Source of the DNA: Mesorhizobium sp.
Lineage (GTDB): Bacteria > Pseudomonadota > Alphaproteobacteria > Rhizobiales > Rhizobiaceae
DNA length: 64,000 nucleotides
Direction: 5' to 3'
Assembly: GCF_004963255.1 (NCBI RefSeq)
Contig: NZ_SUGA01000005.1
Location: 214,734-278,733, forward strand
Positions 1 through 8,524 of this stretch are shown piece after piece. The translations under genes and the position numbers were made by a program. Under the pieces are notes generated by a model that made no database searches, was not told the origin of the DNA, and saw only the letters and a list, made by a program, of their open reading frames with translations. Each line of letters opens with the position of its first letter. The stretch's first letter is position 1.

Positions 1-441
1 GCGCTTCGCCGAAGCCTTTCCGAGGAGATCGGCTATTGGCTGGAGTCGGCCGCAAGGACGCTCGAGAAGCGCTATGGCGATGGCGTTCCACAGGGCAAGC
101 AAGACATCCTGCTTGCGCATTACCTCTATGGTCTCACCGCTGTCGTCCATGCCGGCGAGACGCCAGCCTCGCATCTGGCCGCGATGCGCTCCTATCTCGG
201 CCGCCTCCTTCCGGAAGATCGGGTCGCCCAGGCGCTTCGGGCCGTGCCCGAAGAGGGCGATTCCTGGCTTGAAAACACGCTCGATCGCGTCGAGGCGATC
301 GGGGAGAAACAGGGCCATGCATTGCTGGCCCAAGGCATCGATATCGTCATTCCATTTCCAAGCAGACACGCGTCAGTGGCAGGATCGGCGGAACCTGTCG
401 TGATCGAGCGCGACCTACCAACGGAGGCACTCTCGCAATGA
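1..441 (+). CDS. C-terminal part of an unrecognised protein (5' end outside window)
   Basis: Frame 1 is open from the first base to a TGA at 439-441 and gives at least 146 residues, so the start lies upstream of the window. The visible part is hydrophilic and probably helical, with no membrane segment, no cysteine and no motif I recognise. Its TGA overlaps the ATG of the adhesin gene as ATGA, which suggests the two are cotranscribed and translationally coupled. By position it may serve adhesin expression or biogenesis, but this is inference from location only. Confidence 0.6.
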   Translation, partial: ALRRSLSEEIGYWLESAARTLEKRYGDGVPQGKQDILLAHYLYGLTAVVHAGETPASHLAAMRSYLGRLLPEDRVAQALRAVPEEGDSWLENTLDRVEAIGEKQGHALLAQGIDIVIPFPSRHASVAGSAEPVVIERDLPTEALSQ

Positions 442-3400
442 ATCTCGGGCAAGCACGAAACATCCGGCATGGATCGGCCGGCTTCGTTGGAAACTGGATC
501 TCGGGCGCGGCCGACAGCCGTTCGCTGCGGCGCCGCCTGATGGCGGCGCTGCGCAACGCGCATCGCGTGCTCGGCATGCGGCGCAGGGGCATGGGGCTCG
601 GCACGCTCGGCGCCGGCAGGGCGCTGGCGGCGGCACTGGGTGTAATTGCATTCGGGGGCGTCGCTACGCCGGCGCTGGCGCAGTTTGTCGGCGGCGGCGG
701 CACGGCGAACGGTGTGCGCGGTATCGCGATTGGATCTGGAGCCGTGCAAAACGGCGCCGACTCGATAGCCGAGGGCACCAATGCCAGCGCGGGCAGCCAG
801 AACGCTGTCGCGATCGGCTTTGGAACGATCGCCTCGCAGATCAACTCCATCTATCTTGGCTCACGAACCGTGGCCGGAACAGGTGCCACTGCCACTAGCG
901 CCATCGCCATCGGCACGGATGTTACGGCATCGCAGGCCGACGCCATCGGAATGGGGCGGTCATCCGTTGCATCGGCGCAATACTCGGTGGCTCTCGGCCT
1001 GAACGCGCAAGCCACAGGCGGAGGCGGCGCTATGGCGCTGGGCCAAGGCACGATCTCAAGCGGCATCAATTCGGTGGCGCTCGGCGTCCAGGCCAACGCC
1101 ACCGGGGCTGGCGCCAACGCCTTGGGCACCTTCTCCGTAGCTTCAGGAGGGAACTCCACTGCCCTCGGTACCAGCTCCTTAGCCAGTGGCAACTATGCCA
1201 CGGCCACAGGCTGGGGATCCGTCGCTAGCGCGGTCCGGTCGACGGCTTTGGGCGTAAGCGCTCAAGCCACAGGGGCTGATAACACCGCCGTCGGTTCAAA
1301 CGCTAAGGCGACCGGTACAAGCGGTGCCGTAGCTCTCGGCGTCAACGCTTCGGCAAGCTTCACGAATTCGGTTGCTCTCGGATTTGCGACGACGTCGTCC
1401 GGTTTATCCTCCACCGCGCTTGGCCAGGGTGCGAACGCTGGGGCGGATTACTCGACGGCCATCGGCCGTGGTACTCAGGCGACGGGTCTTGCTTCCATCG
1501 CGGGCGGGAATCAGGCCCAGGCGCAAGCGGATTACACGGTTGCCTTCGGCTCGGGGGCTGTGGCTGCCGGCACGGCTTCGGTCGCCATAGGCCAGGGAGC
1601 GGGTTCTGCTTCGACGACCGGCAATGTCAATTCCGTCGCATTGGGCATCGCATCCGGCGCGCTCGTCAGCGGCGCCCAGAACACCGCGATCGGCGGAGGC
1701 ATCGCGAGCGTCATGAGAGGCGCCGGCTCGGGCGTCTCCGGGACGCGCAACATCGCCATGGGTTCCGGCGACGGCTCCGTGGCGTATGACGCCACGCTCA
1801 AGGCGTCCGCAGGCAGCTTGGTGACGGGTAACGACAATATCGCGATTGGCACCAACGCTGGTATCGGCGTCACGAGCAACGCAACGACGTCGATCGGCTA
1901 CAACGCGATGGCCAGCGCGACCAACGCGATCGCGATCGGCCCCCAAGCCAATACGACAGGGATTGACGCAGCAGCGCTCGGCAACGTCGCCACGGCTTCG
2001 GGCGATTTCGCGCTCGCCCTGGGCAATTCGGCCGTGTCGAGCGGCGTAGGCTCGGTCGCCGCGGGTTCGGGAGCGCAGGCCACGGGCGTCTCCGCCTCGG
2101 CTTTCGGCAACAACGCCACAGCGACCGCAGCAAACGCAACCGCGATGGGACTCGGCGCAACGGCGAGCGCACAGGACGCTATTTCTGTCGGCACAAGCTC
2201 GAGGGCGGATTCAGCCGAGGCCGTGGCTATGGGCAAGAACGCGGTCGCCACCGGCGGCAAGGCCGTCTCCATTGGCTCCGGCAACACCGCCTACGGCGAC
2301 GGCGCTGTCTCGATCGGCGATCCGAGCTATGCCAGCGGCACCGGCGCCTTCACCGGCGGCGCCAACAACATCGCCAACAGCGACGGCACGGCAACCGCCA
2401 CCGCCGCCAACATGGCCAACGGCGCCGTCGCCATCGGCAACAACAACAAGGCGATCGGGCAGGGGTCCGTGGCGCTCGGCAACGGCTCCACCGCGGGGGC
2501 CGCGGGCTTCGTCGGCAACGTTGCGCTGGGCAATGGCGCGCTCGCTACGGCAAGCTCCGGCGATGTCGCGCTGGGTTCAGGCTCGGTGACCGCCGTGGCC
2601 GTCGGCACGCCCAGCGCTGTGATCAACGGCACTACCTACGCCTTCCAGGGAACCGCTCCGACCTCGACGGTCAGCATCGGCGCGCCCGGCGCCGAACGCA
2701 CGCTCACCAATCTTGCGGCGGGGCGTATCAGCGGATCCTCGACCGACGCGGTCAACGGCTCGCAGCTCTTCGCGACCAATCAGGCCGTCGACAGTCTCGC
2801 CAGCACGGTCACCAACATCAACACCGGCGGCGGCATCAAATATTTCCACGCCAATTCGACGCTGGCCGATTCCCAGGCGCTGGGAGCGGATTCCGTCGCC
2901 GTCGGCCCGAATGCGATCGCCAACAATGCCGGCGACGTGGCGATCGGCCTTAACTCGGTGTCCGGCACCACGACAGCGGTCGGCGGCACGACGATCGGCG
3001 GCGTCGCCTACACCTTCGCCGGAACCACGCCGGCCGGCGCGTTCTCGGTCGGCTCGGTCGGCGCGGAGCGCCAGATCCAGAATGTTGCGGCCGGACAGTT
3101 GAGCGGCTCGTCGACCGATGCCGTCAACGGCTCGCAGCTCTTCGCCACCAATCAACAGGTGACGCAGAACACCACCGATATCGCCGCCAACACGGCCGAC
3201 ATCACCACGCTCGGCAACACGATCAACAACTTCGCCGGCGACACCTCGACGGCCTACACCGACGCCAATGGCGACGGCATTCGCTATGTCCGCACCAACG
3301 ACACGACGCTTCCGGTCACCGATGCTTTCGCGCAAGGGGTCGGCTCGTCGGCGCTTGGCTACCAGGCGACGGCCTCCGCCGCCAACTCGCTGGCGCTCGG

Positions 3401-4721
3401 CCGCGGCACCACGGTCTCCATCACCGACGGTGTGGCGCTCGGCTCCGGCTCGGTTTCCGATCGCGCGGTGGCGCCGGCATCGGGATCGATCCTCTCCGGC
3501 ACCGGCCTCATCCCGTACAACACCGCGGACATGAGCCTGCTCGGCGCCGTCTCGGTGGGTAACTCGACATCCTATCGCCAGATCACCAACGTGGCCGACG
3601 GCACGCTGGACCAGGACGCCGTCACGCTTCGCCAGCTGAAGGGCGCGCTGAGCTCCTTCGCCGTGACCGGGACCATGTACTTCCACGCCAATTCGACTGC
3701 CTCGGATTCGCTTGCCGTCGGCGCCGAATCGGTGGCGATCGGTCCGCGCACCACCGTCAACGGCGACAACGGCATAGGCATGGGCAACGGCGCCATCGTG
3801 CAGCAGACCGCCCCTGGCGGCATCGCCATCGGGCAGACGGCGACCGTCAACCAGGCCGACAGCATCGCGCTTGGCACCAATTCCACCGCCAATGGCGCTC
3901 AGTCCATGGCGCTCGGCGCCGGCGCCACCGCCAACGAGCCCGGCAGCGTCGCGCTCGGCGCCGGCTCGAAGACGGCGGCCGCTGTCGCCACCACGGGCAC
4001 CACCATCAACGGCGTCGCCTACACCTTCGCCGGAACCGCTCCGACGAGCACGGTGAGCGTCGGCGATGTCGGCAACGAGCGCACCGTCACCAACGTGGCC
4101 GCTGGCCGGATCAGCCAGACTTCGACTGACGCAATCAACGGCAGCCAGCTTTACGCGACGAATCAGGCCGTCGAGGCCATGCAGGGGAGCGTCGGCGATC
4201 TGAACGAGTTCGCGATCCAGTACGATAAGAACACCGACGGTTCGAAGTCGAACTCGGTGACGCTGGTCGGCGGCGACGTGAACGCGCCGGTCGTCATCCA
4301 CAATGTCGGCGCCGGCACCGCCGACACCGACGCGGTCAACGTCCAGCAGCTCAATCTTGGACTGGCGACCACGCTCGACAACTCCAAGACCTACACCAAC
4401 CAGGTGGCGGCCACCACGCTGCAGCAGGCCAATGCCTACACCGACTCCAAGCTCAGCCAGCTCAACATGGACATGAGCGAGGCGCGCGGCGAAGCGCGAC
4501 AGGCGGCCGCCATCGGCCTCGCGGCCGCATCGCTGCGGTACGATGACCGTCCCGGCAAGCTGAGCGTGGCGGCCGGCGGCGGCTATTGGCGCGGCGAGGG
4601 GGCTGTCGCCTTCGGCGCCGGCTACACCAGCGAGGACGGGCGCGCCCGGGCCAACCTGTCCGGCACGACGGCGGGCGGGCACTGGGGCGTCGGTGCCGGT
4701 GTCAGCTTTACCCTGAACTGA
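438..4721 (+). CDS. Trimeric autotransporter adhesin, YadA/Hia-like
   Basis: This 1427-residue protein is predicted to form a trimeric surface adhesin with its C-terminus as an outer-membrane barrel (type Vc secretion). A long basic leader of about 81 residues ends at an ALA-Q cleavage-like site. Residues ~95-745 are YadA head-type repeats with many copies of the SxALG/SVAIG pattern. Neck/stalk motifs of the form AAGxxSxxSTDAxNGSQLxATNQ occur near residues 757, 884 and 1219, each preceded by a related G-[TV]-x-Y-x-F-x-GT module, and YFHANST modules start further head blocks. Residues ~1345-1427 match the YadA anchor and end in VSFTLN, with a terminal hydrophobic residue pattern close to that of barrels. 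The start overlaps the upstream stop (ATGA). The ligand cannot be predicted. Confidence 0.93.
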   Translation: MNLGQARNIRHGSAGFVGNWISGAADSRSLRRRLMAALRNAHRVLGMRRRGMGLGTLGAGRALAAALGVIAFGGVATPALAQFVGGGGTANGVRGIAIGSGAVQNGADSIAEGTNASAGSQNAVAIGFGTIASQINSIYLGSRTVAGTGATATSAIAIGTDVTASQADAIGMGRSSVASAQYSVALGLNAQATGGGGAMALGQGTISSGINSVALGVQANATGAGANALGTFSVASGGNSTALGTSSLASGNYATATGWGSVASAVRSTALGVSAQATGADNTAVGSNAKATGTSGAVALGVNASASFTNSVALGFATTSSGLSSTALGQGANAGADYSTAIGRGTQATGLASIAGGNQAQAQADYTVAFGSGAVAAGTASVAIGQGAGSASTTGNVNSVALGIASGALVSGAQNTAIGGGIASVMRGAGSGVSGTRNIAMGSGDGSVAYDATLKASAGSLVTGNDNIAIGTNAGIGVTSNATTSIGYNAMASATNAIAIGPQANTTGIDAAALGNVATASGDFALALGNSAVSSGVGSVAAGSGAQATGVSASAFGNNATATAANATAMGLGATASAQDAISVGTSSRADSAEAVAMGKNAVATGGKAVSIGSGNTAYGDGAVSIGDPSYASGTGAFTGGANNIANSDGTATATAANMANGAVAIGNNNKAIGQGSVALGNGSTAGAAGFVGNVALGNGALATASSGDVALGSGSVTAVAVGTPSAVINGTTYAFQGTAPTSTVSIGAPGAERTLTNLAAGRISGSSTDAVNGSQLFATNQAVDSLASTVTNINTGGGIKYFHANSTLADSQALGADSVAVGPNAIANNAGDVAIGLNSVSGTTTAVGGTTIGGVAYTFAGTTPAGAFSVGSVGAERQIQNVAAGQLSGSSTDAVNGSQLFATNQQVTQNTTDIAANTADITTLGNTINNFAGDTSTAYTDANGDGIRYVRTNDTTLPVTDAFAQGVGSSALGYQATASAANSLALGRGTTVSITDGVALGSGSVSDRAVAPASGSILSGTGLIPYNTADMSLLGAVSVGNSTSYRQITNVADGTLDQDAVTLRQLKGALSSFAVTGTMYFHANSTASDSLAVGAESVAIGPRTTVNGDNGIGMGNGAIVQQTAPGGIAIGQTATVNQADSIALGTNSTANGAQSMALGAGATANEPGSVALGAGSKTAAAVATTGTTINGVAYTFAGTAPTSTVSVGDVGNERTVTNVAAGRISQTSTDAINGSQLYATNQAVEAMQGSVGDLNEFAIQYDKNTDGSKSNSVTLVGGDVNAPVVIHNVGAGTADTDAVNVQQLNLGLATTLDNSKTYTNQVAATTLQQANAYTDSKLSQLNMDMSEARGEARQAAAIGLAAASLRYDDRPGKLSVAAGGGYWRGEGAVAFGAGYTSEDGRARANLSGTTAGGHWGVGAGVSFTLN

Positions 4722-4729
4722 GTCTCCAG

Positions 4730-5305
4730 ATGGCCAGGCAAGCCGGCTCTGCTGTCGCACTCTGCATGATTTGCCTGCTCCTGTCCGGACCGCGCGCAGC
4801 CGGACAGGAGCAGGCGCCGTCTGCCTATCGGATAAAGCCTTCGGACGTCGCGGTGCCCGCGGGAGTAAAACTCGGCGACTACCAACGGACCACGCGCCCG
4901 TTCGAGAACTGGACGCTGATCTGCGACGAGAATCTCCAAGCCAGGAAGAAGGTGTGCAACATCAGCCAGTCCTTCGTCGACCAGAGCCAGGCCCCGGTCT
5001 TCAGCTGGACGCTGGCGGCCGACGAGAAGGGCAAGCCCTTCATGATATTGCGCACCCCGAGCCAAGCCGGTGCGGGAAGCAAGCTCTCGCTCAAGCTTGC
5101 CGGCCGCAAGCAGCCCGTCGACGTTCAGCTGCAGGGCTGCGATGCGTCGGTTTGCGTCGGCTATGTGCCCGTAGGCCCCGTGCTTCGCGAGCAGATCGGC
5201 AAGGAGACCACCGTCCAGGTTTCGTATTCCCTGCCGACGGGGGCGACCGTCAGCCTCGATGCTCCGTTCAAGGGGCTCAAGACCGCGCTTTCGGCCATCA
5301 AATAG
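4730..5305 (+). CDS. IalB family (invasion-associated locus B) secreted protein
   Basis: The ATG at 4730 lies 8 nt after the adhesin stop and opens a 191-residue protein with a clear signal peptide ending around residue 24 (GPRAAGQ). The mature part has the IalB pattern: a TTRPFENWTLICDE segment, then FSWTLAADEKGKPFMILRTP, then a CDASVCVGYVPV segment with two close cysteines. In Bartonella IalB is a periplasmic/outer-membrane-associated protein linked to host-cell invasion; in free-living rhizobia the role is not known. Being directly behind the adhesin suggests envelope co-function. An in-frame upstream ATG inside the adhesin gene is less likely because it would remove the signal peptide from the N-terminus. 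Confidence 0.85.
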   Translation: MARQAGSAVALCMICLLLSGPRAAGQEQAPSAYRIKPSDVAVPAGVKLGDYQRTTRPFENWTLICDENLQARKKVCNISQSFVDQSQAPVFSWTLAADEKGKPFMILRTPSQAGAGSKLSLKLAGRKQPVDVQLQGCDASVCVGYVPVGPVLREQIGKETTVQVSYSLPTGATVSLDAPFKGLKTALSAIK

Positions 5306-5317
5306 AAAGACTTTGAA

Positions 5318-6037
5318 ATGACACGCCAATCCATCGAAGACAGAATCCTGGCGCGCGCCGAGCCGGTTGCGCTGTCGGAGCCACAGGGCTCGCCGCCACG
5401 CTCGCAAGCCTGGCGCCTTGTGCGAAACACGGCGCTACTCGGCGCGTTCGCCGTCCTGGTGGCGGCGGCGGTCGTCCTGTCGTTCCGTCTCTATCCCGCT
5501 CTTGGCACATTCGTCGCAGGCACGGCTTCCGCGCAGGCACAGGCGCCCGTGCAGGGCGAGCCGACGCAAGTCGCGCCTTCGCCGGCAGACGCCTCGGCGA
5601 ACAAGAATCCGTTTCAGGCGCATGTCGCCCAGGCGGGCGTGCGCACCTGCGCCAATCTCTTTGCCACGCTCGGAGAGGCTCTGACCGCCGGATCGACCTA
5701 TGCGGTCCAGACGCAATGGGACAAGACCTCGCCCGACACCCACGCCGTGCAGGCGGTCGCCGGGATGAGCTACAATCTGCCGGACTATAAGACCCAGGCC
5801 GCGGGCATCGTCTATGCCTCGCCTGTCGGCCAGACCTGCGAGGGCGGCTTCGTGCGGGTGGCTCCTTTCCAGAAGTCCTGCCAGGAGGTCGCGCAGAGCC
5901 TGCCGAAAGGCAGCGTTCCGGCGGACAATCTGTCGAACACCAGCCTTTTCAACCTGGCCAACAATGGCGGCCAGGCCCTGCTGGTCCCCACCGGCAACAC
6001 CTGCATCGTCGTCTCGGTCGCGCGCATGGGCGGATAG
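5318..6037 (+). CDS. Membrane-anchored periplasmic protein of unknown function
   Basis: A 239-residue protein starting 12 nt after the IalB-like gene. It has a cytoplasmic N-terminus of ~36 residues, one strong transmembrane segment at ~37-62, an Ala/Pro/Gln-rich linker to ~100, and a globular periplasmic C-terminus. That domain holds four cysteines (in RTCANLF, GQTCEGGF, KSCQEV and GNTCIVV), which could form two disulphides. I do not recognise the family. The tight spacing and common direction make it part of the adhesin/IalB transcription unit; it could be a periplasmic assembly or protection factor for the adhesin, which is only a guess. Confidence 0.75.
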   Translation: MTRQSIEDRILARAEPVALSEPQGSPPRSQAWRLVRNTALLGAFAVLVAAAVVLSFRLYPALGTFVAGTASAQAQAPVQGEPTQVAPSPADASANKNPFQAHVAQAGVRTCANLFATLGEALTAGSTYAVQTQWDKTSPDTHAVQAVAGMSYNLPDYKTQAAGIVYASPVGQTCEGGFVRVAPFQKSCQEVAQSLPKGSVPADNLSNTSLFNLANNGGQALLVPTGNTCIVVSVARMGG

Positions 6038-6099
6038 GGGCTGGCATCGCCACGGGTTATCGCCAGGGTTCAAGAATGGCCACAAGCTGGAGCACGAAA

Positions 6100-6573
6100 A
6101 TGCTGATCGACCGTCGCCTCTCATTCCCGCTGCTGGCGGCACTGGCCGGGCTCACCATCGCCAGCCATGCCGCCGACCTGGTGGCGCCGCCGCCGGCCGA
6201 GACGGGCGAGGAAAAGGGCATCTGGGGCGCGATCGCCTATTCGCCGGATGACGGCCGTCACGGCTTCTTCTGGGGCGCCCACAAGCGCCAGGAAGCCGAA
6301 GACATCGCGCTCAAATATTGCGAGAACGCGGACGGCAAGGGCTGCCGGGTGGTCGAGGTGTTCCGCAATCACCGCCATTGGGACGATGACGACGGCACCG
6401 GCTTTCCCTATGAGCACTGCGCCGCCCTGTCGGTCGGCAAGAGCCGTGGCGCGGCGACGCCGTTCTGGGCTGCAGCCTCGGCCGCGACGCGCCGTGAGGC
6501 CGAGGACAAGGCGACGGCGCAATGCGGCGGCGAGGGGAAGGAGTGCAAGATCCGCGAGTGGGTTTGCACCTGA
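6100..6573 (+). CDS. DUF4189 domain secreted protein
   Basis: The protein has a signal peptide (LSFPLLAALAGLTIASHAAD) followed by a DUF4189-like domain: WGAIAYSPDDGRHGF near the mature N-terminus, a repeated A-x-x-x-A-x-x-x-C pattern (EAEDIALKYCE; REAEDKATAQCG) and a final CKIREWVC. DUF4189 proteins are small, exported and poorly characterised. I chose the ATG at 6100 because GGAG stands 7 nt upstream; an in-frame ATG at 6076 would add eight residues. It lies 62 nt behind the previous gene in the same direction and may close the adhesin-locus operon. Confidence 0.8.
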   Translation: MLIDRRLSFPLLAALAGLTIASHAADLVAPPPAETGEEKGIWGAIAYSPDDGRHGFFWGAHKRQEAEDIALKYCENADGKGCRVVEVFRNHRHWDDDDGTGFPYEHCAALSVGKSRGAATPFWAAASAATRREAEDKATAQCGGEGKECKIREWVCT

Positions 6574-6624
6574 CGTCGCCGCGGAATTCGAGCGGCCGCG
6601 GCGATCAGCCGGCCCTGGCGCGGT

Positions 6625-7248
6625 TCACAGCGGAATGAGTGGCGCGACCTCGCGGTCGGACGACCGCTCGCTCGCCGCCAGGCCTGCCAGCACGCCGGCG
6701 CGATCAGCCGCGTTGCGGTTCTGGCTCATCTTGCGCTTGCCTTCGAGCTTCGTGATCGGCATGCGCAGGCCGACAATGCCCTTCAGCTGCGACTGGATGA
6801 AATCCGCCGGCGCGTCCGATACGGCCCAGGGGGCGGCGCGCTCGCCTTCATGCAAATTGGTCAGGCGCGTCACCACCTCGAGCAGCCTGTCCGCATCCTC
6901 GAAAAACTCGATCGGCCCATGGGCGTGAACGGCGACGTAATTCCAGGTCGGCACCACCTTCCCGGTCTCCTGCTTGGTCTGATACCAGGCCGGCGTCACA
7001 TAGGCGTCCGGTCCCATGAAGATCGCCAGGCCGTCGCCCAGGGGCGGCACGCGCCAGTGCGGGTTTGCCTTCGCGACATGGCCGTAGATGACGCCACGCT
7101 CGCCTTCGTTCTCATCGAGGAAAAGCGGCAGCGGCGTCGCCACCGGGCCATCGGCCGTGGCGGTGACCAGCGTCGCCAGCCGCGCGGAGCGGATCGTTGC
7201 CGTGAGGCTCTCCTTGTCGTCGTCACGGAAGGCGGGTGGCGTGTACAT
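6625..7248 (-). CDS. FMN-binding negative transcriptional regulator, PaiB family
   Basis: The 207-residue product matches the PaiB family throughout: MYTPPAFR at the start, ATLVTATADGPVATPLPLFLDE, a HVAKANPHWR segment, PDAYVTPAWYQTK, VPTWNYVAVHAHG, and LKGIVGLRMPITKLEGKRKMSQNR near the C-terminus. These split-barrel flavin-binding proteins are described as regulators of sporulation/protease genes in Bacillus; in proteobacteria the role is open. The start at 7248 has AAGGAG 7 nt upstream; an in-frame ATG at 7269 is less well placed. It converges on the DUF4189 gene. Confidence 0.9.
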   Translation of the reverse strand: MYTPPAFRDDDKESLTATIRSARLATLVTATADGPVATPLPLFLDENEGERGVIYGHVAKANPHWRVPPLGDGLAIFMGPDAYVTPAWYQTKQETGKVVPTWNYVAVHAHGPIEFFEDADRLLEVVTRLTNLHEGERAAPWAVSDAPADFIQSQLKGIVGLRMPITKLEGKRKMSQNRNAADRAGVLAGLAASERSSDREVAPLIPL

Positions 7249-7425
7249 GGCAAAACTCCTTGCAGGCATAAAATGCCTGAAGTCCGGCCTGCTTAGAACA
7301 TCCTGTCGCGAAAGTTTTGTGTGGTCCAGCTGGGCTGCAGGCCCGGGACCTGATAACCGATTTTCGTCCCGGCGGGTTGCGGTGCCGGCCGCCATATTGG
7401 CAGGCACCGCTGATGGGTCGATAAC

Positions 7426-8253
7426 TTAGAAAATCTCGTTGGTGAGCCGCTTCACCGGACCGAGCAGGATCGAGCCGGTCGGCACGCCATTGTCGATCGG
7501 GATGGCCTGGCGGTCCGGCATGTCCTCTTCCGGCGCGCCGATATTGGCCGTCACGATGACCGGTGTCTTGGTCGGCACGCGGTCGTAGAGGTCGATGATG
7601 TCCTGGTTGATCAGGCGCACGCAGCCGGACGACACCGACTTGCCGATCGACCACCATTCGGGCGAACCGTGCAGGCGGTAGAGCGTGTCCTGGTTGCCCT
7701 GGAAGAGATAGAGCGCACGCGCCCCGAGCGGGTTCTTCAGGCCGCCCGGCATGCCGCCATTCTTGGCGCTGTATTGCGTCAGCTCCGGCTGGCGCGCCAC
7801 CATCTCGTCCGGCGGCGTCCATTTCGGCCATTTCTGCTTCCACTGCACGACCGCGTCGCCCGACCATTCGAAGCCGGCGCGGCCGAGGCCGACGCCGTAG
7901 CGGATCGCCTGGCCGCCCTCGCGCACCAGATAGAGGAAGTGGCCGGTGGTATCGACAACGATGGTGCCCGGGCGCTGCCCGGTCGGATCGGGAACGATCT
8001 GGCGCAGGAATCTGTGATCGATCTTATTCACCGGAATGGCCGGCAGGTCAAAACCATTGTCCGACATCGCGCCATACATCGTCTCATAGTCGCCGAGCGG
8101 CGGCTCGACAGGGGCCTGAGGCGGCGGCGTCTGGATGGGTGCTGGGCCTTGATCGCTGGTCGTGGTGCAGGCGGATAGGGCAGCCGAAGCAGCGCCGAGG
8201 GCTGTGAAATTGAGGAAGCCGCGGCGGCTGATGCGGAAGGAAGCGTCTGACAT
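7426..8253 (-). CDS. L,D-transpeptidase lipoprotein (YkuD domain)
   Basis: A 275-residue YkuD-fold enzyme expected to make 3-3 peptidoglycan cross-links or to attach proteins to peptidoglycan. The catalytic region shows the conserved histidine (H195 in YRLHGSP) and the cysteine motif SVSSGCVR with C211. The N-terminus is unusual in having both a twin-arginine signal (SRRGFLNF, residues 9-16) and a lipobox LSAC with C29, so it is probably Tat-exported and lipidated. A Pro-rich linker follows to ~54. AAAAGG stands 5 nt before the ATG. It runs alone on the minus strand after PaiB. Confidence 0.93.
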   Translation of the reverse strand: MSDASFRISRRGFLNFTALGAASAALSACTTTSDQGPAPIQTPPPQAPVEPPLGDYETMYGAMSDNGFDLPAIPVNKIDHRFLRQIVPDPTGQRPGTIVVDTTGHFLYLVREGGQAIRYGVGLGRAGFEWSGDAVVQWKQKWPKWTPPDEMVARQPELTQYSAKNGGMPGGLKNPLGARALYLFQGNQDTLYRLHGSPEWWSIGKSVSSGCVRLINQDIIDLYDRVPTKTPVIVTANIGAPEEDMPDRQAIPIDNGVPTGSILLGPVKRLTNEIF

Positions 8254-8479
8254 GGTTGCCTTTTCTAGGTCTCAATTCGCAAGAAAGCATGAATGCGAGG
8301 GTCCGTCGCCGGCGCCATCCATAACAGTCGGGGCGATAGGCGGTTCCAATTCTGGCCTGAGGGTGGACAGAAAAAGGCGAAGCTGTGACCACGCCACAGC
8401 TGTTGCGCTGCAGCAACAGCGGGGTCAGGGCGGTTCGCCACTTCACGGAAACACCGACCGCCCTTTCTTTTGTTTTGAC

Positions 8480-8523
8480 GCAATTCCGGACGGAAAGCCG
8501 CTTCACACTTTTCCTGGAATTGC
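8480..8523 (+). repeat. Palindrome-ended intergenic repeat, family A, copy 1
   Basis: A 44-bp element that begins GCAATTCC and ends GGAATTGC, with a core CGGACGGAAA...CTTCACACTTTTCCT. Three further copies lie at 10273-10316, 27213-27275 and 54251-54283. It abuts the 3' end of the dehalogenase gene. Confidence 0.8.
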
Positions 8524-8524
8524 A

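Noticed and set aside
2577..4760. A 727-codon antisense frame under the adhesin
   Set aside because: The same codon-bias effect on repeat-rich sequence; no ribosome site or recognisable protein.
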